64,000 nt of DNA from Parvibaculum sp040882025 (lineage in GTDB: Bacteria; Pseudomonadota; Alphaproteobacteria; Parvibaculales; Parvibaculaceae): assembly GCF_040882025.1 (NCBI RefSeq), contig NZ_JBBECC010000152.1, positions 1 through 64,000 on the forward strand. The letters run 5' to 3'. Below are positions 16,147 to 24,657 of this stretch, one piece after another (position 1 is the stretch's first letter; every line of letters begins with the position of its first letter). The position numbers and the translations under genes are program-made. The notes below the pieces were generated by a model. The model was not told where the DNA came from and made no database searches. It saw only the letters and a program-made list of their open reading frames with translations.

Positions 16147-17463
16147 ATGAGCGATAGAGCCGCACAGATATTCGCAGAAACTTATGATCGGGAGCGCACG
16201 GCGCTGCCCGGCACTGACGGCTGGCTGGCGCGCCGCCGCGACGCGGCGCTGAAATCCTTCGTCGAGGCCGGCCTGCCGCATCGGCGCCTTGAGGAATGGA
16301 AATATACCGACCTGCGGCAGGTGCTTGAAAAGGCCGCTTTCGTGCCTGCTCCGGCTCACGAGGGAGCAGTCGTCCTGCCCGATACGGCGTCTGCGTCGGC
16401 CTTTGCGGCGATTGATCGTCATCTTCTCGTCTTCGTCAATGGCCGCCATCGCGCCGATTTGTCGAAAGCCGTGCGCCTGCCGAAAGGCGTTGAACTTCAT
16501 GCGCTGGCTGACGTGCTCCACGAACAATGGGCGAAGGAGCTTGTCGAGCGCCGTTTCGACGACGCGCGCCAGTCCGAGAATATTGTCGATCTCAACACGG
16601 CGTTGATGCGCGATGGCGTCGCATTGCGCATCCGCAAGGGTATCCGCCTCGATAAGCCCTTGCATCTGCTCTTCCTCGCCGCAGATGACGGCGCGTCGCA
16701 TACCCGCAATCTGATCCTGCTGGAAGAGGGTGCGGAAGCGACGATATTCGAAAGCCATATCGGCGAGGCCGCCGCTTTCGCCGACATCGTCACCGATGTG
16801 TCGTTGGGTGACAATGCGCGCCTCTCCCATGTAAAGCTTCAGGACGAAGCGGCGGGCGCCGTTCATCTGGCGACCCTGCGCACCCGCCTTGCCGCCAAAT
16901 CCCACCTGTCGAGTTTCACGCTGACGCTCGGCTGTGGGGTCTCCCGCATGCAGAATTTCATCCTCTTCGCCGGCGAAGGCGCGGAGGTGCATGCCAATGG
17001 CGCCTATGCATTAAGGGCCGCGCAGCATGCCGACCAGTTCTGCGTGATCGACCATGCAACGCCGGATTGCACCAGCCACACTCTGTTCAAGGGCGTTCTG
17101 GACGGAGCATCCGAAGGTGTCTTTCAGGGCAAGGTCATTGTGCGGCCCCATGCACAGAAGACGGATGGCCGTCAGATGACGCATGCACTGCTGCTTTCAC
17201 GCGATGCAGCAATGAACGCCAAACCCGAACTCGAAATCTATGCGGACGATGTGCAATGTGCACACGGTTCGACGGTCGGCGAGATTTCACGCGATGCAAT
17301 CTTTTATCTGCGATCGCGCGGCATTCCGGAGACGCAAGCACGCCAGCTTCTGGTGTCGGCATTTCTCGATGAGGCACTCGCTCTCGTCCCGCATGAGATG
17401 GCCCGCGACGCGCTAAAATTGCTGATCAAAGGCTGGTTTGCGGATGAGGGGGGCAGGTCATGA
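16147..17463 (+). CDS. sufD: Fe-S cluster assembly subunit SufD
   Basis: Paralogue of SufB that completes the SufBC2D scaffold. The 438-residue protein has a helical N-terminal part (RRLEEWKYTDLR near 49) and a right-handed beta-helix core, then the conserved C-terminal helices (FYLRSRGIPETQARQLL, FLDEALALVPHE). ATG at 16147 follows GAGGAACGG; the open frame continues upstream into sufC but without a ribosome site. The stop overlaps the sufS start by 4 bp (ATGA), so the two are coupled. Confidence 0.95.
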   Translation: MSDRAAQIFAETYDRERTALPGTDGWLARRRDAALKSFVEAGLPHRRLEEWKYTDLRQVLEKAAFVPAPAHEGAVVLPDTASASAFAAIDRHLLVFVNGRHRADLSKAVRLPKGVELHALADVLHEQWAKELVERRFDDARQSENIVDLNTALMRDGVALRIRKGIRLDKPLHLLFLAADDGASHTRNLILLEEGAEATIFESHIGEAAAFADIVTDVSLGDNARLSHVKLQDEAAGAVHLATLRTRLAAKSHLSSFTLTLGCGVSRMQNFILFAGEGAEVHANGAYALRAAQHADQFCVIDHATPDCTSHTLFKGVLDGASEGVFQGKVIVRPHAQKTDGRQMTHALLLSRDAAMNAKPELEIYADDVQCAHGSTVGEISRDAIFYLRSRGIPETQARQLLVSAFLDEALALVPHEMARDALKLLIKGWFADEGGRS

Positions 17464-18704
17464 ACAGCCCGGTTCTCAAATCCGAAACCTATGACGTCGC
17501 CCGTATTCGTGCCGACTTCCCGATCCTGTCGCGCGAGGTCTATGGAAAGCCGTTGGTCTATCTCGACAATGCTGCTTCGGCACAGAAGCCGCAATCGGTG
17601 ATCGACGCGGTGACGCATGCCTATGCCGCCGAATATTCGAATGTTCATCGCGGGATGCATTACCTGGCCAATGCCGCGACCGAGAAATTTGAGGAAGCGC
17701 GTGAAACCGCCCGCGCTTTTCTGAATGCGGCCTCGACCGACGAAATCGTCTTCACGTCCGGTGGTACCGATGCGATCAACCTGGTGGCGTCATCCTATCT
17801 GGAACCGCGCATCGAAGCTGGTGACGAGATCATCCTGTCGGTGCTGGAACACCACTCGAACATCGTTCCGTGGCATTTCCTGCGCGAGCGACATGGCGCT
17901 GTATTGAAATGGGTGCCGGCGACGGACGAAGGTGATCTCGATCTCGACGCTTATGAAAAACTTTTCACGCCGCGCACAAAGTTTGTCGCTGTGACGCAAA
18001 TGTCGAATGCGCTCGGCACAATTACGCCGGTCAAGACGATGATCCGCATGGCGCATGAGCGTGGTGTGCCGGTGCTGGTGGATGGTTGTCAGGGCATCGT
18101 CCATCTCCCGACCGATGTGCGCGATCTCGATTGCGATTTTCTGGTTGGCACCGGCCATAAGCTCTATGGACCGACCGGCATTGGCCTGCTTTACGGGAAG
18201 TTGGCACATCTGAAGACGATGCGGCCTTATCGTGGCGGTGGCGAGATGATCCGGGAGGTCGGCTTCGACGATGTCAGCTATGCCGCGCCCCCACACCGTT
18301 TCGAGGCGGGAACGCCACCCATCGTCTCCGCTATTGGCTTGGGGGCGGCGCTTTCCTATATCGAGTCTGTTGGCCGGGAGCGGATTGCAGAGCATGAAGC
18401 CACGTTGCGTGACTATGCGACTCGCCGGCTGTCGGAAATCAACAGCCTCCGCATCGTTGGCACAACGAAAACGAAGGGAAGCATCGTTTCCTTCGTGATG
18501 GACAACGCTCATCCGCACGACATCGCGACCGTGATCGACAGAGCAGGTGTCGCGGTGCGGGCGGGGCATCATTGCGCACAGCCGGCAATGGAACGTTTTG
18601 GCGTGGGCGCAACGGCGCGCGCCTCCTTCGCGATGTACAACACGGTCGATGAAGTCGACCGTCTCGTAGACGCACTGATCGACAGCAAGAAGTTTTTTGA
18701 GTAG
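17460..18704 (+). CDS. sufS: Class II cysteine desulfurase SufS
   Basis: PLP enzyme giving sulfur to the SUF scaffold, usually through SufE or SufU. The 414-residue chain has YLDNAASAQKP, SNVHRGMHYLAN, the PLP lysine K234 in GTGHKLYGPTG, and catalytic C372 in RAGHHCAQP, exactly the SufS/CsdA class II context. No sufE or sufU gene is in this cluster, so the partner is elsewhere or the TfoX/SufT neighbours are unrelated to it. The start overlaps sufD by 4 bp. Confidence 0.96.
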   Translation: MNSPVLKSETYDVARIRADFPILSREVYGKPLVYLDNAASAQKPQSVIDAVTHAYAAEYSNVHRGMHYLANAATEKFEEARETARAFLNAASTDEIVFTSGGTDAINLVASSYLEPRIEAGDEIILSVLEHHSNIVPWHFLRERHGAVLKWVPATDEGDLDLDAYEKLFTPRTKFVAVTQMSNALGTITPVKTMIRMAHERGVPVLVDGCQGIVHLPTDVRDLDCDFLVGTGHKLYGPTGIGLLYGKLAHLKTMRPYRGGGEMIREVGFDDVSYAAPPHRFEAGTPPIVSAIGLGAALSYIESVGRERIAEHEATLRDYATRRLSEINSLRIVGTTKTKGSIVSFVMDNAHPHDIATVIDRAGVAVRAGHHCAQPAMERFGVGATARASFAMYNTVDEVDRLVDALIDSKKFFE

Positions 18705-18712
18705 GGCGGATC

Positions 18713-19102
18713 ATGGCCGAAGATGCGAATATGATCGAAAATGCGGATACGATGCCCGGCGAGGCTCCGCGCGCCTCGGCGATCCCGCAGGAAGAGATCG
18801 ACCAGATCACCGATGATATTATCGCCGCCCTCAAGACAGTCTACGACCCCGAAATCCCGGTCGATGTCTACGAACTCGGCTTGATCTACAAGGTAGATAT
18901 TTCCGACGATCGAGACGTCGTCATCGACATGACATTGACAGCGCCTGGTTGTCCCGTCGCCGGCACCATGCCGGTCATGGTTGAGGACGCGGTGCGGACC
19001 GTCGAAGGTATTGCCGATGTGCGCGTCAACATGACCTTCGACCCCCCTTGGGACCCGAGCCGGATGTCCGACGAAGCGCGCGTCGCGCTGAACATGTTCT
19101 GA
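18713..19102 (+). CDS. sufT: SUF system protein SufT (MIP18/DUF59 family)
   Basis: A 129-residue MIP18-family protein. After a variable acidic N-terminus, the domain spans about 28-125 with YDPEIPVDVYELGLIY, LTAPGCPVAGTMP (the reactive Cys) and DPPWDPSRMSDEARVALNMF (C-terminal signature). SufT proteins act as accessory factors for maturation of Fe-S enzymes under high demand. It follows sufS by 8 bp, and its TGA overlaps a potential ATG of the next gene (TGATG), so it is part of the same operon. Confidence 0.93.
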   Translation: MAEDANMIENADTMPGEAPRASAIPQEEIDQITDDIIAALKTVYDPEIPVDVYELGLIYKVDISDDRDVVIDMTLTAPGCPVAGTMPVMVEDAVRTVEGIADVRVNMTFDPPWDPSRMSDEARVALNMF

Positions 19103-19113
19103 TGGAGCCGATG

Positions 19114-19473
19114 ATGGCCAGACAGATGCCGAAAGCGATAACCCTTACGGAAGCCGCCGCCGCGCGCATGAAGGAAATCATGGCCGCGTCGAACGGTAAG
19201 TATATCGGCGTGCGCATCGGTGTGAAGAATGGCGGCTGCGCCGGCATGGAATACACGATGGAATATGCCGAAGCCGTCAATCCGCTCGACGAAGTGGTGG
19301 AAGACCGCGACGTCCGGATTCTGATCGACCCGAAGGCGATCCTGTTCCTGCTCGGCACCGAGATGGACTACGAGGAGGACAAATTCGCCTCAGGCTTCCG
19401 CTTCAACAATCCGAATCAGACTGATGCCTGTGGCTGCGGCGAGAGCGTGACCATCGTCCCAGCAACCGCCTGA
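19114..19473 (+). CDS. sufA: A-type Fe-S carrier (SufA/IscA family)
   Basis: Accepts clusters from the scaffold and delivers them to apoproteins. The 119-residue chain has the three A-type ligands: C42 in NGGCAGMEY and C106/C108 in DACGCGES, with NPNQTDACGCGE as the C-terminal signature. Start choice is open: ATGs at 19102, 19111 and 19114 are all in frame. GGAG at 19104-19107 is best spaced (6 nt) for 19114, while 19102 overlaps the sufT stop. Last SUF gene of the run; the TfoX gene follows after 5 bp. Confidence 0.93.
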   Translation: MARQMPKAITLTEAAAARMKEIMAASNGKYIGVRIGVKNGGCAGMEYTMEYAEAVNPLDEVVEDRDVRILIDPKAILFLLGTEMDYEEDKFASGFRFNNPNQTDACGCGESVTIVPATA

Positions 19474-19478
19474 ATATT

Positions 19479-19874
19479 ATGGCTGTCAGTGCCGAATACA
19501 AGGAATTCGTGACCGAGCAGCTCGAGCCTCTGGGCCCTGTCCGCATTCGCAATATGTTTGGCGGCGCGGGGGTCTATCTGGACGATCTGATGTTCGGCCT
19601 CATCGCTGGTGAGACGCTCTTCTTTAAGGTCGATGAGCGCAACCGTGCCGACTACGAAGCGGAAGACAGTGGCCCTTTCATCTACGAGCCGCCGTCGGGC
19701 AAGACGATAGCCATGTCGTATTACGAGCTGCCCGAACGGCTCTATGACGAGCCCGACGAATTGACCGACTGGGCGCGCAAGGCGCTCGACGCCGCGCTGG
19801 CGGCCAAGGCCGCAAAGCCGGTCCCCAGGAAAGACCGGAGCCCGCGAAAAAAAGCCGCGCGTCCCGGAAAATAG
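19479..19874 (+). CDS. TfoX N-terminal domain protein
   Basis: A 131-residue protein with the TfoX/YjdC N-terminal domain at about 5-98 (PVRIRNMFGGAGVYLDDLMF; LFFKVDERNRADYE; MSYYELPERLYDEP) and a Lys/Arg/Ala-rich tail that may bind nucleic acid. Only the N-terminal domain is present; the C-terminal domain of full-length TfoX competence regulators is absent. Such short proteins are widespread and uncharacterised. It is 5 bp after sufA and therefore probably on the same transcript. A hairpin serving the opposite-strand gene overlaps its last codons. Confidence 0.85.
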   Translation: MAVSAEYKEFVTEQLEPLGPVRIRNMFGGAGVYLDDLMFGLIAGETLFFKVDERNRADYEAEDSGPFIYEPPSGKTIAMSYYELPERLYDEPDELTDWARKALDAALAAKAAKPVPRKDRSPRKKAARPGK

Positions 19875-19884
19875 GACGCGCGGC
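19847..19884 (-). terminator. Minus-strand terminator overlapping the TfoX gene end
   Basis: GCCGCGCGTCC (19854-19864) and GGACGCGCGGC (19874-19884) form an 11-bp stem. Read leftward the stem is followed by seven T. It ends the hydratase transcript, and the TfoX stop codon lies in its loop. The plus side has no T run. Confidence 0.7.
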
Positions 19885-19898
19885 CCGAAAGACAAAAA

Positions 19899-19967
19899 AT
19901 GCCTCACATGATTTTCTTCATCGCAGTGATGTTCCTCGCTCTGCTGGCGAGCTGCATCATCGGATGA
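19899..19967 (+). CDS. Possible 22-residue hydrophobic peptide
   Basis: ATG at 19899 opens 22 codons encoding MPHMIFFIAVMFLALLASC followed by IIG. It looks like a single membrane helix or a lipoprotein signal ending in the lipobox-like LASC, with only three residues after the Cys. No ribosome site is visible, and the ORF lies between the terminator hairpin and the hydratase stop. Chance origin cannot be excluded. Confidence 0.2.
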   Translation: MPHMIFFIAVMFLALLASCIIG

Positions 19968-19976
19968 TCGGGTAAC

Positions 19977-20768
19977 CTAGTTGCCTTTGAATTGTGCCGG
20001 CCGCTTCTCGAGAAAGGCACGCACGCCTTCCTTGAAGTCCTCACCGTTGCCCGCCGTCCGCTGGAGCTGCCGCTCGAGGTTGAGCTGCTCTTCATATGTG
20101 TTGTCGGTGCTTTCCCAATAGAGCTGACGGATCATGCCGAGCGCCTTGGTCGGCCCGCTGGCGAGGTCTGTGGCAAGCTTGTGCGCTTCCGCCATCAACA
20201 CCTCGTCGTCGAAAACGCGGTTGACGAGGCCCCAGGAAAGGGCTGTTTCGGCCGGCAGCTTTTCACCCAGCAGCGATAGTTCCATCGCACGCGCCTTGCC
20301 GACAAGACGCGGCAGAATCCATGTCGAGCCTCCGTCCGGCACAAGCCCGATGCGGCGAAAGGCTTGCAGGAAATAAGAGGAACGGGCGCAAAGCACGAGA
20401 TCGCCCATCAGCGCGAAGCTCATGCCGACGCCGGCGGCCGGTCCGTTGACGGCGGTGACGAAGGGCATTGGCAGGTTCCGCAAGCGCCTCAAAAAAGGGT
20501 GATACATCGTTTCAAGCGCCGAGCCGGCGTCCGGTCGCGCGCCGGAATTGTCGCCGCGCCCCTGCAGGTTGGCACCAGTGCAGAAACCGCGTCCTTCGCC
20601 GGTCATCACGAGACAGCGCAATCCGTTCTTCGGGTCTTCCACGGCGTCCAACGCCTTCATCAGTCCGCCCAGCATCTCCGGCGACACGGCGTTCATCACC
20701 TCCGGGTGATTGAGCGTCAAAATGCCCACATTGCCGTCGATATCGAGTTTGACCCGCTCGAATTCCAT
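19977..20768 (-). CDS. Enoyl-CoA hydratase/isomerase family protein (PaaG-like)
   Basis: A 263-residue crotonase-fold enzyme acting on acyl-CoA. The oxyanion-hole segments are GRGFCTGANLQGRG and GPAAGVGMSFAL. The active-site loop LVPDGGSTWILPRLVG has Asp where classical hydratases have Glu, a pattern typical of PaaG-like isomerases, so an isomerase role is plausible. Substrate is unknown. A second 263-residue paralogue lies 45 bp upstream on the same strand; they probably form one operon ended by the hairpin at 19847-19884. Confidence 0.88.
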   Translation of the reverse strand: MEFERVKLDIDGNVGILTLNHPEVMNAVSPEMLGGLMKALDAVEDPKNGLRCLVMTGEGRGFCTGANLQGRGDNSGARPDAGSALETMYHPFLRRLRNLPMPFVTAVNGPAAGVGMSFALMGDLVLCARSSYFLQAFRRIGLVPDGGSTWILPRLVGKARAMELSLLGEKLPAETALSWGLVNRVFDDEVLMAEAHKLATDLASGPTKALGMIRQLYWESTDNTYEEQLNLERQLQRTAGNGEDFKEGVRAFLEKRPAQFKGN

Positions 20769-20813
20769 ACTCGTCTCCCTGTTCCGTGTGTCGTTTTGTT
20801 TCGGATGATGTCG

Positions 20814-21605
20814 TCAGGCCTTGAACGCCGGTTCCTTCTTCGTCAGGAATGCCTTGACGCCTTCGGCGAAATTCGGGTGGTCGCCCAGCATTCCCTGCAC
20901 GTCGCGCTCATAGTCGAGCTGTTCTGCGTAGCTGTTGCGCGCACCGGCATCGATCGCCTTGCGGATTTCCCCGAAGGCGTTGGTAGGTCCATTGGCGAGT
21001 TTGGCCGCTACCGTCATGGCCGCTTCCATCAGCGCCGTATCCTTGACGCATTTCCAGATCAAACCCCATTCAGCCGCCGTTTCGGCCGGCAACTTGTCGC
21101 CGATCAGTGCCAGGCCTAGTGCACGCGCACGTCCCACGAGTCGCGGCAGGTGCCATGTGCAGCCAAGATCGGGAATCAAGCCGAGCCTCGGTCCGAATAC
21201 CTGCACAAAGGAAGCGGAATGCGAAGCGAGAGTGATGTCGGCCGCGAGCGCGAGACCAACGCCACCGCCTGCAGCAACACCGTTCACTGCCGCAACAATG
21301 GGTTTCGGCAAGGCGTAGAGTTCGCGCATCATCGGGTTGAAACCGATAGTCATGCCGTGCGCCACACCCTGGCCGATGCTCATGCCTTCCTGGCGCTGGC
21401 CCTGGGCGGCAAGGTCGGCGCCGGCGCAGAAGCCGCGGCCGGCACCTGTGATGACGAGCACCCGGGCGTCGGCATTGTTCGCGACCTCGGCCACTGCGGT
21501 GCGCATATCCGCGATGAGTTGAGTGTTGATGCTGTTCAGCACCTCAGGCCGGTTCAGCGTCAGCAGAGCGATGTTGTTGTCGGTCTCGAGAGTGATGGTT
21601 TCCAT
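20814..21605 (-). CDS. Enoyl-CoA hydratase/isomerase family protein
   Basis: Crotonase-fold enzyme of 263 residues, a close paralogue in layout of the downstream gene. It has GRGFCAGADLAAQG and NGVAAGGGVGLALAAD for the oxyanion hole and LIPDLGCTWHLPRLVG in the active-site loop, where GG-S of the neighbour becomes LG-C. This suggests divergence in substrate or reaction between the pair. The start is the ATG at 21605 (METITLETDN); the frame is open to 21845 but the upstream part is unlike the family and collides with the GGDEF gene region. First gene of the pair. Confidence 0.88.
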   Translation of the reverse strand: METITLETDNNIALLTLNRPEVLNSINTQLIADMRTAVAEVANNADARVLVITGAGRGFCAGADLAAQGQRQEGMSIGQGVAHGMTIGFNPMMRELYALPKPIVAAVNGVAAGGGVGLALAADITLASHSASFVQVFGPRLGLIPDLGCTWHLPRLVGRARALGLALIGDKLPAETAAEWGLIWKCVKDTALMEAAMTVAAKLANGPTNAFGEIRKAIDAGARNSYAEQLDYERDVQGMLGDHPNFAEGVKAFLTKKEPAFKA

Positions 21606-21753
21606 GTGGCGCGCCTTCCCGGATTGCGGGCGATTTCCGCTGTTTCCGGGGGAGCATAGTCGCGCGCCGGTCATGACGGAAGGCCGTCTGCGTGAACCAA
21701 CGTTCCGTTGCGTCAATGAATCTGAGTTCGGCGGACCGGGCGGGAAAAGCGCC

Positions 21754-22821
21754 TTAGCTCGCTTTGGCCTGGGGAACGCCGGGCTCGTGCATCTCCGTGA
21801 TGACACAATTGCGGCCCGCGTGTTTTGCTGCGTAGAGGCAACCATCGGCGCGTTCGATCAGGCCCGCCCCTGTCTCGCCGGGCCGCAAGAGGGCGATCCC
21901 CATCGACATGGTAACGCGGCCGAGCGTCTCGCCCGTAGACCGCTTGACCAGTTCGCGCGCCTGCACGGTTTCGCGAATCTTGTTGGCCACTGTCTCGGCC
22001 ATTTCGATCTCGGTCGCCGGCATGACGACGGCGAATTCCTCGCCGCCATAGCGTGCGACGAAATGATGCTGCAGCGCCCCTGATTTGAGGCAGTTGGCGA
22101 CAAGCTTCAGGACCTGGTCGCCGGTCCTGTGACCGAACGTGTCGTTGAATTTCTTGAAATGGTCGATATCGCCGATGACGAGGCAAAGCGCTTTTCCGTC
22201 GGCGCTGGCCGCCGCCATCTCGCGCGCCAGCGCTTCGTCGAAAGCCTTCCGGTTGTTGACGCCGGTCAACCCGTCGGTCCGCGCCTCGCTGTGCGCTTTC
22301 TCGAGATTCTGCTGCAGATCGTTGAGTTCGCTCTTGGTCGCATGAAGTGTTTCTTCCAGCTCTGCGCTACGCTCTTCCATCTTGCGTGAAGCGGCGATGA
22401 TCGCTTCGACAGCATGTGCCACATCGTTCGGCGTAGAATGGTTGGTCAGCGCTTCGCTTGCCGCGCGTACTGATTGCCCGAAAGTGCTGGAATTTCCCGC
22501 CGTTTCCTCAATGATCTTCAGGATGCGGTCGACTTCGGTGTTGAGCTTTGCGCCGGTGCTAATCGTGACATCGGTCAGGTTGCCGTCGCCCATGAACTGC
22601 TCGTGCAAAGCGATCGCCGTCTCTGTATCGACAGGCTCGTGCCTGGCGATCCGCGCGTCGATCTCCTTGTTGAGATCCGGCGTCCGGCCGGACGCGTAGT
22701 GGAACCAGATGGTGTAGTTTTCGGGAGACGGCGGAATACCGCTGTCCGCCATCAGCCGAAGGGCCGCGGCACTCCACTCGGCTGCAAATTCGATTTCTTC
22801 TCCATTCATCACGAATACCAT
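21754..22821 (-). CDS. GGDEF domain diguanylate cyclase
   Basis: Likely makes cyclic di-GMP from two GTP. The 355-residue protein has an N-terminal helical region (about 1-150), a coiled coil (about 145-185, KMEERSAELEETLHATKSEL), then a GGDEF domain at about 185-345 with DGLTGVNNRKAF, IGDIDHFKKFND and the active-site GGEEF. The RxxD inhibitory site normally preceding GGEEF is absent (HHFVARY instead), so product inhibition through it is not expected. No membrane segment or sensor domain was recognised. A start four codons in (22809) is equally possible. The gene is monocistronic and diverges from the aldehyde dehydrogenase across 300 bp. Confidence 0.9.
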   Translation of the reverse strand: MVFVMNGEEIEFAAEWSAAALRLMADSGIPPSPENYTIWFHYASGRTPDLNKEIDARIARHEPVDTETAIALHEQFMGDGNLTDVTISTGAKLNTEVDRILKIIEETAGNSSTFGQSVRAASEALTNHSTPNDVAHAVEAIIAASRKMEERSAELEETLHATKSELNDLQQNLEKAHSEARTDGLTGVNNRKAFDEALAREMAAASADGKALCLVIGDIDHFKKFNDTFGHRTGDQVLKLVANCLKSGALQHHFVARYGGEEFAVVMPATEIEMAETVANKIRETVQARELVKRSTGETLGRVTMSMGIALLRPGETGAGLIERADGCLYAAKHAGRNCVITEMHEPGVPQAKAS

Positions 22822-22903
22822 CCCCGCCTACCGCCACGCGGCTACCTTTGTCTGCCGGAAACCCTAGGGGAATTCGGTTACGCCACTGTAAATTCCAATG
22901 AAA

Positions 22904-22953
22904 AACAGCCGTTTTTCTCAACCTGACGCTGCGTTTGAGCCGAAACGGCTGTT
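22904..22953. other. Long perfect inverted repeat in divergent intergenic region
   Basis: The 300-bp gap 22822-23121 holds no gene. At 22904-22914 AACAGCCGTTT is matched by AAACGGCTGTT at 22943-22953, and inside it CTCAA pairs with TTGAG, giving a 50-nt stem-loop or cruciform. It lies between two divergent starts, about 80 bp from the GGDEF gene and 170 bp from the dehydrogenase, and has no terminator-type T run. It may be an operator or a structured leader. Confidence 0.5.
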
Positions 22954-23121
22954 GGCGCCCGGGGAGGGGGCTCTCAAAGCGCGCATCCTTATGTATATTT
23001 CGGGAAAATCGTGGGTTCGGCTGGCGTCACACGCCGGACCTGGAGGAAATACCAGCAGACGGGCCGTACCCCCCGGACCGGCCCGGACAGGCCCAGTGGG
23101 CCGACGCAAGGAGGACTTCAA

Positions 23122-24585
23122 ATGAGCTTGGCGGAGCAAACCACCCACGAAGCGGATTCGGCGACCATCGGTGCCTCGATCCGGGCGATTCTCGACCGCC
23201 AGAAAGCGGCACACATCAAGGATGGCCCGCCCAGCGCGGAACGTCGCATCGACTGGCTTGATCGTGCCATTGCGTTGATTGTCGATAATCAGAAGGAAAT
23301 TGCCGAGGCACTGGCTTCCGATTTCGGTCATCGCAGTCACGAACAGACATTGTTGACCGATGTGATGGGGTCGATCGGGCCGCTGAAGCACGCGAAAAAA
23401 CATTTGCGTCAATGGATGAAGCCGGAAAAGCGCAAGGTGCAGTTTCCGCTCGGGCTGCTCGGCGCCAGAGCGCGCGTCGAATATCAGCCTCTTGGCACCA
23501 TCGGTATTATCAGCCCCTGGAACTTTCCGGTGAACCTCACCTGGACACCGCTGGCTGGCGTTTTCGCGGCCGGCAATCGCGCCATGATCAAGCCATCGGA
23601 ATTCACACCCGCGACGTCGGAGTTGATGGCGCGCATGTTGCGCTCTGCCTATGACGAAACGGAAGTTGCCGTTGTTACCGGCGGCCCGGCCGTCGGCGAA
23701 GCTTTCAGCAGGCAACCCTTCGACCACCTGCTTTTCACCGGTGCCACCTCGATTGCCTATCATGTGATGCGTGCTGCGGCCGAAAACCTTGTGCCGCTGA
23801 CGCTGGAGCTCGGCGGCAAGTCGCCCGTGATCGTCTCGAAAACCGCGAAAATGGACGAGACGGCCGCCAAGATCATGAGTGGCAAGACGCTCAATGCCGG
23901 CCAGATATGTCTCGCGCCGGATTATGTCTTCGTACCGGAAGGGCGGGTCGATGAGTTCGTGTCGGCGGCCACGAAGTCGATAACGAAGATGTACCCGACG
24001 ATGAAGGACAATCCGGACTACACCTCGATCATCAACAGGCGCCACTTCGACCGCATCAACGGCTATATCGAAGATGCGAAAAACAAGGGCGCGAAGCTGG
24101 TCGAGATCAATCCGGCAAATGAGGACTTCAGCCAACAGCAGGCCCACAAGATTCCGCCGACGCTGGTGCTTAACCCGACCGACGAGATGAAGGTGATGCA
24201 GGACGAGATTTTCGGGCCTGTGTTGCCGGTCAAAACCTACAAGCATCTCGACGAGGTGCTGGGTTACGTCAACGCGCACGACCGTCCGCTGGGCCTCTAC
24301 TATTTCGGCGAGGACCCGAAGGAAGAGCGCACGGTGCTCGACCGCACGACCTCGGGCGGTGTGACCGTCAACGACGTCATCATGCACGTCTCGATGGAAG
24401 ATCTGCCTTTCGGCGGCGTCGGGCCGTCTGGCATGGGCGCCTATCATGGCCTCGACGGTTTCCGGACGTTCAGCCATGCCAAGGCCGTCTACACGCAATC
24501 CAAGGCGAAGATGGTCGCGGAAATGTTCCGTCCGCCTTACGGCGAAAAAACCCGCAAGATGCTGGGTTCGCAGATCAAGAAATAA
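23122..24585 (+). CDS. Aldehyde dehydrogenase (coniferyl aldehyde dehydrogenase type)
   Basis: NAD(P)-dependent oxidation of an aldehyde to the carboxylate. The 487-residue chain carries ISPWNFPVNL, the catalytic general base E229 in TLELGGKSP and the nucleophile C263 in NAGQICLAP, plus EIFGPVLPV near the C-terminal third. GQIC followed by APDYVFVP and the short C-terminus are characteristic of the coniferyl aldehyde dehydrogenase branch, which also includes medium and long-chain aldehyde enzymes, so the true substrate is open. ATG at 23122 follows AAGGAGGACTTCAA; longer frames begin at 23011. Ends in a shared bidirectional terminator. Confidence 0.92.
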   Translation: MSLAEQTTHEADSATIGASIRAILDRQKAAHIKDGPPSAERRIDWLDRAIALIVDNQKEIAEALASDFGHRSHEQTLLTDVMGSIGPLKHAKKHLRQWMKPEKRKVQFPLGLLGARARVEYQPLGTIGIISPWNFPVNLTWTPLAGVFAAGNRAMIKPSEFTPATSELMARMLRSAYDETEVAVVTGGPAVGEAFSRQPFDHLLFTGATSIAYHVMRAAAENLVPLTLELGGKSPVIVSKTAKMDETAAKIMSGKTLNAGQICLAPDYVFVPEGRVDEFVSAATKSITKMYPTMKDNPDYTSIINRRHFDRINGYIEDAKNKGAKLVEINPANEDFSQQQAHKIPPTLVLNPTDEMKVMQDEIFGPVLPVKTYKHLDEVLGYVNAHDRPLGLYYFGEDPKEERTVLDRTTSGGVTVNDVIMHVSMEDLPFGGVGPSGMGAYHGLDGFRTFSHAKAVYTQSKAKMVAEMFRPPYGEKTRKMLGSQIKK

Positions 24586-24604
24586 TCAGTGACGTCGAGC
24601 AAAC

Positions 24605-24636
24605 AAAAAGGGCGGCTCCAACGAGCCGCCCTTTTC
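24605..24636. terminator. Bidirectional terminator
   Basis: AAAAGGGCGGCTC / GAGCCGCCCTTTT with a CAAC loop, 13-bp stem. A-rich on one side and T-rich on the other, so it can end both the dehydrogenase and the converging helicase transcript. Confidence 0.9.
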
Positions 24637-24657
24637 TATCGGGAGAGATTCCGGAAT

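Noticed and set aside
22918..24498. 526-codon minus-strand frame over the aldehyde dehydrogenase
   Set aside because: Antisense of a complete dehydrogenase with intact active site; Arg/His-rich without domains.
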